Shown here: piece by piece, positions 1 to 5,838 of the stretch
How the letters are laid out: every line of letters starts with the position of its first letter
Numbering within the stretch: the first letter of the stretch is position 1
NCBI GenBank assembly: GCA_002385985.1
Contig: DGEO01000027.1
Span: 251,561-257,585, forward strand
Direction of reading: 5' to 3'
Source: Anaerolineaceae bacterium UBA3924
GTDB taxonomy: Bacteria; Chloroflexota; Anaerolineae; Anaerolineales; Anaerolineaceae
DNA length: 6,025 bases
The notes under the pieces: generated by a model
What the model was told of the DNA's origin: nothing
Databases searched by the model: none
What the model saw: the letters and a program-made list of their open reading frames with translations, nothing else
Made by a program: the position numbers and the translations under genes

Positions 1-49
1 CAAGGCGGAAGAGCCCGCTGAAGAAGAAAAGACCGCGGGCGAGGAGTAA
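1..49 (+). CDS. C-terminal tail of an unidentified protein (partial)
   Basis: The frame starting at base 2 reads KAEEPAEEEKTAGEE and then a TAA stop at 47-49. It is followed 14 bases later by a strong terminator hairpin, which is what the end of a real gene looks like. The tail is rich in Glu, Ala and Lys. Such tails occur on several ribosomal proteins and chaperones, but 15 residues are not enough to name the family. The frame starting at base 1 stops at 19-21. The frame starting at base 3 runs on through the hairpin and is less likely to be coding. The rest of the gene lies to the left of the window. Confidence 0.5.
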   Translation, partial: KAEEPAEEEKTAGEE

Positions 50-63
50 GCTGAATGAACCCG

Positions 64-94
64 AGAGCGCACCGCGAGGTGCGCTCTTTTATTT
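64..94 (+). terminator. Rho-independent terminator after the upstream gene
   Basis: A perfect 10-bp stem, AGAGCGCACC (64-73) with GGTGCGCTCT (78-87), closes a GCGA tetraloop of the GNRA type. T-rich sequence follows (TTTTATTT, 87-94). It ends the upstream gene and sits only 12 bases before the dipeptidase ATG, if counted from the end of the T-rich stretch. Confidence 0.9.
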
Positions 95-106
95 AAGAGG
101 TTGGCG

Positions 107-1207
107 ATGCATTTGATCATCGATGCCCACGAGGACCTGGCCTACAACGCCCTGTCGTTCGGCCGCGACTACCGCCGCTCGGCCTATGAGACCCGCCGCC
201 AGGAAGCCGGCGGCGAAACCCCGGCGCGCACCGGGGATACAATGCTCGGCTGGTCGGAATACCAGCTCGGTCAGGTGGCCGTGGTGTTCGGCACCCTCTT
301 TCTAGCCCCGGCACGCTATGCTTCCGGAGCGTGGGAGACCCAGGTATTTCGTGACGCGGAGACCGGCCGGCGCGGCTGCCGGGCGCAGGTGGCTTACTAC
401 CAGCGCCTGGCCGGGGACTCGCCGGACTGCTTCCGCCTGATCCGCACGAAAGGCGACCTGGCCTCGGTGCTGCAGCCCTGGCAGGAACGCCCCGCCGATC
501 CTCCCGCGGTGACCCACCCTGTGGGCATTGTGATGCTGATGGAAGGCGCGGAAGGGCTGGGCCGCCCGCAGGAGCTGGAAGAGTTCGTCGAAGCCGGGCT
601 GCGCATCGTCGGGCCGGTGTGGGCGGGCACGCGCTTCTGCGGGGGCATGTATGAGCCGGGCGGCTTCACCTCGGAAGGATATGAGCTGCTGGAGGTGATG
701 GCCTCGCTGGGCCTGACCCTGGACATAGCCCACATGAACGAAGAATCGGCGCTGGAAGCGCTGGACCGCTACGAAGGGCCGGTAATCGCCTCACACGCCA
801 ACGCGGCCGCGCTGCTGAACGGCTCCCGGTCGCAGAAGCGGCACCTCTCGGATCTGGCGCTGCGCCGTCTGGTGGAGCGTGACGGCGTTGTGGGGGTGAT
901 GCCGCTCAATCACTTCCTGGTTCCGGGGTGGGCGAAAGGCGACCCCAAGGACCGAGTCCACCTGGACGCTCTGGTGGCCCACATCGACCACATCTGCCAG
1001 CTGGCCGGGGATGCCCGGCACGTGGGCATGGGCAGCGATTTTGACGGCGGTTTTGGCTGGCAGCACACTCCGGCCGAGCTGGACACGATCGCCGATTTGC
1101 AGCGGCTGGAACCCCTGCTGAAAGAGCGAGGGTACTCAAACGAGGATATTACTGCTATACTGGGAAAAAACTGGCAGCAGCATCTGGAGAAAACCCTACC
1201 AGAATGA
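107..1207 (+). CDS. Membrane-dipeptidase-family (peptidase M19) zinc dipeptidase
   Basis: A 366-residue protein of the M19 (renal dipeptidase) family, binuclear zinc enzymes of the amidohydrolase fold that cleave dipeptides. The family's metal and active-site landmarks appear in order. The N-terminal HxD is H8 and D10 in DAHEDLA. The bridging glutamate is E146 in MLMEGAEG. The two later metal histidines are H209 in LDIAH and H230 in IASHANA. A basic residue follows near R245, and D311 lies in GMGSDFDGG. There is no signal peptide or membrane segment, so it is probably cytoplasmic, as is usual for bacterial members. ATG at 107 is chosen because AAGAGG (95-100) lies six bases upstream. TTG at 101 would directly abut that site. 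The stop overlaps the next gene's ATG (ATGA, 1204-1207). The in vivo substrate cannot be read from sequence; some relatives act on D-amino-acid-containing dipeptides. Confidence 0.93.
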   Translation: MHLIIDAHEDLAYNALSFGRDYRRSAYETRRQEAGGETPARTGDTMLGWSEYQLGQVAVVFGTLFLAPARYASGAWETQVFRDAETGRRGCRAQVAYYQRLAGDSPDCFRLIRTKGDLASVLQPWQERPADPPAVTHPVGIVMLMEGAEGLGRPQELEEFVEAGLRIVGPVWAGTRFCGGMYEPGGFTSEGYELLEVMASLGLTLDIAHMNEESALEALDRYEGPVIASHANAAALLNGSRSQKRHLSDLALRRLVERDGVVGVMPLNHFLVPGWAKGDPKDRVHLDALVAHIDHICQLAGDARHVGMGSDFDGGFGWQHTPAELDTIADLQRLEPLLKERGYSNEDITAILGKNWQQHLEKTLPE

Positions 1208-1806
1208 GCTCTGATCCAATCGAAAGACAGTCCTACCCGATTCGCAAGTTACCGAAAACCTCCGTCTGGGCCGACTCAACCCCCCTGGACCGGAATGGGG
1301 GCAAGCCGGCCCCGTTCTATTCCCGCCGGCGGATTCGCTGGGGGCTGCTGATCACCCTGGCCGGGTTCCTGTTCTTCCTGCTGGGCGCGCGGCCCGGCCT
1401 GTTCGGCGTCGACCGCAGTCCGGTGATCGGGTTTGTGCAGATTGTGGTCTTCCTGATCGGCCTGGGCATGATCTGTCTGGGCGGATACATCAGCATGATG
1501 GCGCTGTGGAAGAACGAGCAGGTGAGCATCGCCGCGGATATCGGGCTGCGGCTGGTGGCGACCGGCTTTGTCATTGCTGTTTTTGCGGGCCTGGCCGACA
1601 TTTTCGGAGTCGGCAGTCACCCGCTTTCAACGCTGCCTTTTTTCGGTCCCTTGCAGGCCCGCGGAGTGATGATCGCTCAGGGGATCATCGCTGCCGGATT
1701 CTTCCTGCTGATTCCCTACCACCGGCTGGTCAGGGAACAGCCGCCCAGACCGGAGAAGCCGGTAACCAGACCGGCCAAACGCGACAAGAAGAAAAAAGGA
1801 TCCTGA
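1204..1806 (+). CDS. Four-helix integral membrane protein of unknown function
   Basis: A 200-residue protein that I do not recognise. A polar, proline-containing N-terminal region (1-45) ends in a basic SRRRIR patch. It is followed by hydrophobic segments at about 46-61, 74-101, 114-134 and 153-171, and then a charged tail full of Lys, Arg and Pro (172-200). The basic patch before the first helix and the basic C-tail suggest by the positive-inside rule that both ends are cytoplasmic, which fits four helices. No catalytic motif or transporter signature is visible. The ATG overlaps the dipeptidase stop by four bases. The nearest Shine-Dalgarno-like run (GGAGA, 1186-1190) is rather far upstream, so translation is probably coupled to the dipeptidase. 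The co-operonic arrangement suggests a related job, but nothing shows what it is. Confidence 0.8.
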   Translation: MSSDPIERQSYPIRKLPKTSVWADSTPLDRNGGKPAPFYSRRRIRWGLLITLAGFLFFLLGARPGLFGVDRSPVIGFVQIVVFLIGLGMICLGGYISMMALWKNEQVSIAADIGLRLVATGFVIAVFAGLADIFGVGSHPLSTLPFFGPLQARGVMIAQGIIAAGFFLLIPYHRLVREQPPRPEKPVTRPAKRDKKKKGS

Positions 1807-1842
1807 CAAAGCCGTAAGCTGGATGCACCCGTCAGGGCTGAC

Positions 1843-1871
1843 TTGACATCCTCTACCCGCTTTGTTATGAT
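1843..1871 (+). promoter_or_regulatory. Consensus sigma-70-type promoter of the LysM/M23 gene
   Basis: A -35 box TTGACA (1843-1848, perfect) and a -10 box TATGAT (1866-1871, one mismatch to TATAAT) are separated by exactly 17 bases. Transcription would start about 1878 on an A, so the mRNA would begin with its ribosome binding site AAAGGA (1878-1883). That gives a leader of only about 15 bases before the ATG at 1893. Confidence 0.85.
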
Positions 1872-1892
1872 CGCCGCAAAGGAACCATTTAC

Positions 1893-3113
1893 ATGGCTGA
1901 TGAGACGACATCGAAAGATCCGTTGATCAAGGATGCCGATGGTCGCAATCTCCTGAATGAAGAAATCCAACCCGCTCCCAGGCGGAGCTGGGGTGAAGTG
2001 TGGGAGAAACTGGTCCGGCTTGGTCTGGGTGAAACCGCCATTCGAGCCGGTACCGGACTGGCATCGTTTGCCCTGATCCTGCTGGTTGTGTGGGTCATGG
2101 GCAAGTTCTATCTCAAAGGACAGGTCAACAACCCGCAGGCCGAGGCCATGGCCGCCGCCGAGCCGACCATCACGCCGCGCATCCCTCCGCCGCCGTTTGA
2201 AATGCCGGCCGAGGGCAGCCAGGTGCTGGGAATCTCACGCAGGGCCATGCCGCACACGGCCCTGCCCAGCCGGCCGCGCTTTGAGATCATCGAATATGAG
2301 GTCCAGTCTGGCGACACGGTGATCGGCATCGCCGAGCGCTTCAACCTGCAGCCGCAGACGGTGCTGTGGAGCAACTTCGATGTGCTCTATGACGATCCTC
2401 ACCGCCTGATGCCCGGGCAGAAGCTCAAAATCCTCCCGGTCGACGGGCTGCTGTACGAGTGGCACAACGGTGACGGGTTGAACGGCGTAGCCGAATTCTT
2501 CAAGGTGACGCCCCAGGAGATCATCGAGTGGCCCAGCAACAACCTGACGCCTGAAAAGGTGGCCGATCTGTCCAATCCGAACATTGAGCCAGGCACGGTG
2601 CTGCTGATTCCGGGCGGCGTGCGCGAATGGCAGGGCTGGTCAAACCCGATGATCCCGCGCAGCAACCCGGCCTCTGCCAAGCTCATGGGGCCTGGCTACT
2701 GCGGCGTGGTCACTACCGGTTACACCGGTTCGGGTACCTTCATCTGGCCGACCACGGCGACGTACATCTCCGGGTATAACTACTCGCCGGCCACCAATCA
2801 CCGCGCCGTAGACATCGGCGGCGCCATGGGCAATGCTCTGTACGCGGCCGACAGCGGCGTCGTGGTCTACGCCGGGTGGAACAACTACGGTTACGGCAAC
2901 ACAGTGGTGATCGACCACGGCAACGGCTGGCAGACCCTGTACGCCCACATCATGGACGGCGGGATCCTGGTGAGCTGCGGCCAGAGTGTCTCTCAGGGCG
3001 AAACCATCGCCTATATGGGAAGCACGGGAAATTCCTCCGGTCCGCACCTGCACTTCGAGCTGATGCACGAGTCCTACGGCAAGGTCAACCCGCTGGACTA
3101 CATGAGCCCGTAA
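1893..3113 (+). CDS. Membrane-anchored LysM / M23 (LytM-type) peptidoglycan endopeptidase
   Basis: A 406-residue cell-wall hydrolase or hydrolase-like protein. Residues 1-50 are a charged, probably cytoplasmic segment. One membrane helix lies at about 53-70, followed by a Pro/Ala-rich linker (about 81-128). A LysM domain covers about 134-181, starting YEVQSGDTVIGIAERF. A second, weaker LysM-like unit covers about 187-240. The M23 zinc metallopeptidase domain covers about 268-403. Its metal ligands are intact: H303 and D307 in HRAVD, and H387 in the HLH motif (H385, H387). The further conserved histidine H352 lies in YAH. With all of these present it is probably an active endopeptidase acting on cross-link peptides outside the membrane, with LysM gripping the glycan. 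AAAGGA lies nine bases before the ATG. The gene has its own promoter and ends at a terminator. C270 and C362 are the only cysteines and could pair. Confidence 0.93.
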   Translation: MADETTSKDPLIKDADGRNLLNEEIQPAPRRSWGEVWEKLVRLGLGETAIRAGTGLASFALILLVVWVMGKFYLKGQVNNPQAEAMAAAEPTITPRIPPPPFEMPAEGSQVLGISRRAMPHTALPSRPRFEIIEYEVQSGDTVIGIAERFNLQPQTVLWSNFDVLYDDPHRLMPGQKLKILPVDGLLYEWHNGDGLNGVAEFFKVTPQEIIEWPSNNLTPEKVADLSNPNIEPGTVLLIPGGVREWQGWSNPMIPRSNPASAKLMGPGYCGVVTTGYTGSGTFIWPTTATYISGYNYSPATNHRAVDIGGAMGNALYAADSGVVVYAGWNNYGYGNTVVIDHGNGWQTLYAHIMDGGILVSCGQSVSQGETIAYMGSTGNSSGPHLHFELMHESYGKVNPLDYMSP

Positions 3114-3130
3114 GGAAATCCAAAGGTAAA

Positions 3131-3166
3131 CATAAGAGCCGCCCAATCGGGCGGCTCTTTCTTATG
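3131..3166. terminator. Shared hairpin terminator between convergent M23 and thrS genes
   Basis: An 11-bp perfect stem (3134-3144 with 3149-3159) closes an AATC loop. On the plus strand it runs into TTTCTT. An outer inverted pair, CATAAG (3131-3136) and CTTATG (3161-3166), flanks it. Read from the minus strand the same stem is followed by a weaker T-poor stretch (ATGTTTACC). It is therefore clearest as the terminator of the M23 gene, and it may also stop thrS transcripts, whose stop codon is at 3185-3187. Confidence 0.85.
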
Positions 3167-3184
3167 GGTGATCTCAGGCGCGGA

Positions 3185-4987
3185 CTAAACCAGTTTTTCG
3201 ATTTCGTCCTGCGCCAGGGCGAGGAAGTCGTCCACCGACATGGCGCCCGGGTTCTCCCCGCTGCGCTTGCGCAGCGAGACCTGCCCGTTTTCCACCTCTT
3301 TGTCGCCCACCACCAGCATATAAGGGATCTTCTGCGTCTGGGCGGCACGGATTTTGGCGTTCATGCGGTTGCTGGAGGCGTCCACCTCCACCCGCAGGTC
3401 ATGCTGGCGCAGCCGGTCGGCCACCTGATTGGCGTAGTCCACGTGCCGGTCGGCGATGGGGATCAGCACCGCCTGCACCGGGGACAGCCAGACGGGGAAC
3501 GCGCCGGCGTAGTGCTCGATCAGCACGCCCATGAAGCGCTCCATCGAGCCCAGCAGGGCGCGGTGGATCATGTAGGGGCGGTGCTCCTGGCCGTCCTCGC
3601 CGATGTAGCTCATGTCGAAGCGTTCCGGCTCGTTGAAGTCGAACTGGATCGTGCTCAGCTGCCATTCGCGGCCCAGCGCGTCGACCATCTTGAGGTCGAT
3701 CTTCGGCCCGTAGAAGGCCGCGCCGCCCTCGTCGATGTCATAGCCCAGCCCGGCGCGATCAAGCGCAGCCCGCAGCGCTTCCGTGGCTTCATTCCAGCGG
3801 CTCTCCTCACCGATGGATTTCTCCGGATCGCGCGTGGAGAGGTAGGCGTGGAACTGGTTGATGCCGAAGTGGCGCAGGATGTGCAGGCAGAACTGCAGCA
3901 CCCGGTCGATTTCGGCGGGCATCTGGTCGGCGCGGCAGAAGAGGTGGGCGTCGTCCTGCGTGAAGCCGCGCACCCGCAGCAGGCCGTGCAGCACGCCGCT
4001 GCGCTCGTAGCGGTAAACCGTGCCCCATTCGGCCATGCGGATGGGCAGATCGCGGTACGAGTGGATCTGGTTCTTGTAGATCATGATGTGGAACGGGCAG
4101 TTCATCGGCTTGATGATGTACTGGTCGCCTTCCACTTCCATGGGGGAGTACATGTTCTCCGTGTACCAGTCCAGGTGACCGCTCGTCTTCCACAGGTTGG
4201 CCCGGCCCACGTGCGGCGAGTAGACGATATCGTAGCCGTGGCGAATGTGCTCTCTCTTGACGTATTCCTCGGCCAGATGGCGCACCATGCCGCCCTTGGG
4301 GTGCCAGAGCACCAGCCCGGGGCCGACCTCCTGGTTGATGGAGAACAGGTCCAGTTCCTTGCCCAGGCGGCGGTGGTCACGCTTGCGGGCTTCTTCCAGC
4401 TTCCAAAGGTACTGGTCGAGCTCTTCCTTCGTCTCCCAGGCCGTGCCGTAAATGCGCTGCAGCATGGGGCGCTTTTCATCCCCGCGCCAGTACGCACCGG
4501 CAACGCTGAGCAGCTTGATCGCTTCCGGGTTGATCTCATTCGTCTGGGCCACATGCGGGCCGCGGCACAGGTCCACGAAGGTATCCTGCTGATAGATGGA
4601 AATCTGCGGTTTTTCGGCCAGCGGGTTGCCGTCCTCGTCCATGCCGCCCTGTTCCAGACCGTCGATCAGCTCCAGCTTGTAGGGCTGGTCCTTGAAGATC
4701 TGGCGGGCCTCATCGGCCTCCAGCACGCGGAACTGGAAGGGATGCCGGCCTTTGATGATTTCCTTCATGCGCTTTTCGATCTCCTCCAGGTCCTCCGGGG
4801 TTAGCGGGCGGGGGAGGTCGAAATCATAGTAGAAGCCATCCTCAATGGGTGGTCCGATGGCGATCTTGGCTTCGGGGAACTTTTCCATCACGGCCTGGGC
4901 CATGATGTGCGCGGCCGAGTGCCGCACGCGGTACAGCCTGGAATCTTCGTACTTTTCTTCTTTTGGTTTGATTACCTGGTCAGCCAT
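3185..4987 (-). CDS. thrS: Threonine--tRNA ligase (threonyl-tRNA synthetase), form without TGS domain
   Basis: A 600-residue class II aminoacyl-tRNA synthetase that charges tRNA-Thr and can clear mis-attached serine. The editing domain comes first: HSAAH (H23, H27), then D139, C141 and H145 in VDLCRGPH, the known editing-site pattern. In the catalytic core, motif 1 is near P258 in YSPHVG and motif 2 is YRYERSG (R326). The zinc ligands are C297 in MNCPFH, H348 in DDAHLF and H475 in IHRALLG. Motif 3 includes R484 in SMERF. The anticodon-binding domain fills about 498-600. The N-terminal TGS domain of the roughly 640-residue E. coli enzyme is absent: only about 20 residues precede the editing domain. 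ATG at 4987 is chosen because GGAGGT (4997-4992) lies four bases upstream. An upstream TTG at 5008 falls in the leader terminator's T-run. A T-box leader controls the gene. Confidence 0.97.
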   Translation of the reverse strand: MADQVIKPKEEKYEDSRLYRVRHSAAHIMAQAVMEKFPEAKIAIGPPIEDGFYYDFDLPRPLTPEDLEEIEKRMKEIIKGRHPFQFRVLEADEARQIFKDQPYKLELIDGLEQGGMDEDGNPLAEKPQISIYQQDTFVDLCRGPHVAQTNEINPEAIKLLSVAGAYWRGDEKRPMLQRIYGTAWETKEELDQYLWKLEEARKRDHRRLGKELDLFSINQEVGPGLVLWHPKGGMVRHLAEEYVKREHIRHGYDIVYSPHVGRANLWKTSGHLDWYTENMYSPMEVEGDQYIIKPMNCPFHIMIYKNQIHSYRDLPIRMAEWGTVYRYERSGVLHGLLRVRGFTQDDAHLFCRADQMPAEIDRVLQFCLHILRHFGINQFHAYLSTRDPEKSIGEESRWNEATEALRAALDRAGLGYDIDEGGAAFYGPKIDLKMVDALGREWQLSTIQFDFNEPERFDMSYIGEDGQEHRPYMIHRALLGSMERFMGVLIEHYAGAFPVWLSPVQAVLIPIADRHVDYANQVADRLRQHDLRVEVDASSNRMNAKIRAAQTQKIPYMLVVGDKEVENGQVSLRKRSGENPGAMSVDDFLALAQDEIEKLV

Positions 4988-5002
4988 AATTACCTCCGAT
5001 CG

Positions 5003-5036
5003 AAACAAAAACGCCCGCCCCGATACTGGGGCGAGC
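5003..5036 (-). terminator. thrS: Leader terminator of the thrS T-box
   Basis: GCTCGCCCC (5036-5028) pairs with GGGGCGGGC (5021-5013), with one G-T pair, around AGTATC, and is followed by GTTTTTGTTT (5012-5003). Its 5' arm uses the same bases (5035-5026) as the 3' arm of the antiterminator, so the two folds exclude each other. Binding of uncharged tRNA-Thr would favour read-through into thrS. Confidence 0.9.
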
Positions 5037-5259
5037 TGATAACTCGCGGTTCCACCCAGATTAAACGCCAGAACGCGTTTATCTCGAGGGACTGATAACG
5101 GGGTCAGCCGGTGGCCTTACTGGGCAAAGTGCCGTTCAGGTTTCCGCTCGCAGGGGGTTTTCTCCGGGGTTGTTCCGCGGCGGGCTTTCAGCCGGTGACC
5201 CGCGTTCTCTGTCGGCTTGCGCCCGGATACTCGTCCTGGTCAGCGCGTTTACCAATATA
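5003..5259 (-). promoter_or_regulatory. T-box riboswitch (threonine) in the thrS leader
   Basis: The leader of thrS is a T-box element, which senses uncharged tRNA. The signature GGGTGGAACCGCG is at 5057-5045. The antiterminator can be drawn exactly. CTGGG (5059-5055) pairs with CCCAG (5030-5026), TGGAACC is the seven-base bulge (5054-5048), and GCGAG (5047-5043) pairs with CTCGC (5035-5031) around loop TTATCAG. The bulge bases TGGA would pair with a tRNA 3' end UCCA, that is discriminator U73, as in many bacterial tRNA-Thr. Upstream lie GACGAGTA (Stem I), AGAGA, a CCCCGGAG segment at 5169-5162 beside the specifier region, and a hairpin at about 5084-5058 (AAACGC with GCGTTT as its core). The gene downstream, thrS, fits threonine. 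The specifier codon itself (ACA at 5173-5171 or ACC at 5170-5168) is not settled by eye. Confidence 0.93.
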
Positions 5260-5265
5260 GGACGG

Positions 5266-5293
5266 ATTATATCAAATTTCAGAGAAAATACAA
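5266..5293 (-). promoter_or_regulatory. Promoter of the thrS T-box leader
   Basis: A perfect -10 box TATAAT (5271-5266) is preceded by TG at 5274-5273, giving an extended -10 (TGnTATAAT). A weak -35, TTGTAT (5293-5288), lies 16 bases upstream. Transcription would start near 5259. That leaves a leader of about 270 bases, the length expected for a full T-box. Confidence 0.75.
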
Positions 5294-5304
5294 TAGGGCA
5301 TGTA

Positions 5305-5331
5305 AAGAAAAAAGCCACGCAGGGTGGCTTT
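5305..5331 (-). terminator. Terminator immediately after tRNA-Val
   Basis: On the minus strand AAAGCCAC (5331-5324) pairs with GTGGCTTT (5318-5311) around a five-base loop, followed by a run of T (5313-5308). The first base of the stem is the last A of the tRNA's CCA end. It separates tRNA-Val transcription from the thrS promoter. Confidence 0.88.
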
Positions 5332-5407
5332 GGTGGGCGGTATAGGGCTCGAACCTACGACCTCCGCGATGTCAACGCGACGCTCTAACCAACTGAGCTA
5401 ACCGCCC
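5331..5407 (-). tRNA. tRNA-Val (anticodon GAC)
   Basis: The 77-base gene folds as a full cloverleaf. The acceptor GGGCGGT (5407-5401) pairs with ACCGCCC (5341-5335), and the D arm is GCTC/GAGC. The anticodon stem TCGCG/CGCGG has one T-G pair and a TTGACAT loop, giving anticodon GAC (5373-5371). The T arm is GTAGG/CCTAT with loop TTCGAGC. The discriminator is A and CCA is encoded (5333-5331). It has its own promoter and terminator, so it is a single-gene unit. Confidence 0.97.
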
Positions 5408-5418
5408 GCAGTGGCGAT

Positions 5419-5447
5419 ATTATAATGCGGTTGGGGTGAAAAAGCAA
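5419..5447 (-). promoter_or_regulatory. Promoter of tRNA-Val
   Basis: A -10 box TATAAT (5424-5419) and a -35 box TTGCTT (5447-5442) are 17 bases apart. The start would be an A near 5412, five bases before the mature tRNA 5' end. It lies in the gap after the DUF2568 gene, where no terminator is visible, so some tRNA could also come from read-through. Confidence 0.75.
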
Positions 5448-5472
5448 TACCAAAGGCACCGACCAGCCAGGT

Positions 5473-5832
5473 CTAATGGCGCAGCAGCCAGAGCACCCGG
5501 TCGTAGGAGAGCAGGTAATGTCCGCCCGCAACGATAGCGAAACCCAACCCCAGGGTAGGCTGACCGGCGTTGAACAGCGCCCAGACAGCCCCGATAAAGT
5601 AGGCCGCTTCGATGAGAAGGCGCAGCCAACCGGGGACGGGAATCACGCCCTTGCCCTGGTCGCCGGGTGTGCGCAGCAGGCCCCAGGCGAAGGAAGCCAG
5701 CAGGGGCAGCCCGAGCGCCCAGGCGAATCGGGCCAGACCGGCGTGCTGCGTCCAGCCCCAGTAGGCCAGAGCGTAGAGGGCTAATAACTCGAGGAAGAAG
5801 CGCAGGATCAGGTTGGCGGGGTTCTGTGACAT
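5473..5832 (-). CDS. DUF2568 / YrdB-like small membrane protein
   Basis: A 119-residue protein with four hydrophobic segments at about 8-27, 32-52, 69-89 and 92-109, short loops and few charges. It resembles the DUF2568 (YrdB) family. The supporting features are the WGLLRTPGDQG segment between helices 2 and 3, the LRLLIEAAYF start of helix 3, and the NAGQPTLGLGFAIVAG turn into helix 4. The length suits the family. No biochemical role is established that I can state. There is no Shine-Dalgarno sequence before the ATG at 5832. Instead a TATAAT lies six bases upstream, which predicts a leaderless mRNA. The gene precedes tRNA-Val on the same strand without a visible terminator. Family assignment is by recognition of the pattern, not by search. 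Confidence 0.8.
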   Translation of the reverse strand: MSQNPANLILRFFLELLALYALAYWGWTQHAGLARFAWALGLPLLASFAWGLLRTPGDQGKGVIPVPGWLRLLIEAAYFIGAVWALFNAGQPTLGLGFAIVAGGHYLLSYDRVLWLLRH

Positions 5833-5838
5833 GATTTG

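Noticed and set aside
101..106. TTG at 101 as the dipeptidase start, two codons upstream of ATG 107.
   Set aside because: The ribosome binding site AAGAGG (95-100) directly abuts TTG, leaving no spacer, while ATG 107 has a proper six-base spacing.
2640..3146. A 168-codon minus-strand frame opposite the M23 catalytic domain.
   Set aside because: The plus-strand M23 motifs (HRAVD, HLH) are intact there. The antisense product is a His/Val/Arg-rich shadow and crosses the terminator.
2876..4804. A 642-codon open frame on the plus strand that covers the end of the M23 gene and most of thrS in antisense.
   Set aside because: It lies opposite a complete, motif-perfect thrS. Its product is a His/Val/Gln/Leu-rich low-information sequence with no family features, and it runs through the terminator. 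Long antisense frames are common in GC-rich genes.
4988..5008. TTG at 5008 as the thrS start, adding seven residues.
   Set aside because: It lies in the T-run of the leader terminator, and GGAGGT (4997-4992) fits ATG 4987.
5170..5388. A 72-codon plus-strand frame across the T-box leader and tRNA-Val.
   Set aside because: It overlaps structured RNA on the opposite strand, crosses a terminator and a tRNA, and shows no protein-like pattern.
5476..5784. A 102-codon plus-strand frame opposite the DUF2568 gene.
   Set aside because: Its product is Gln/Pro/Gly-rich with no motif, while the minus-strand frame gives a clear four-helix family-like protein.
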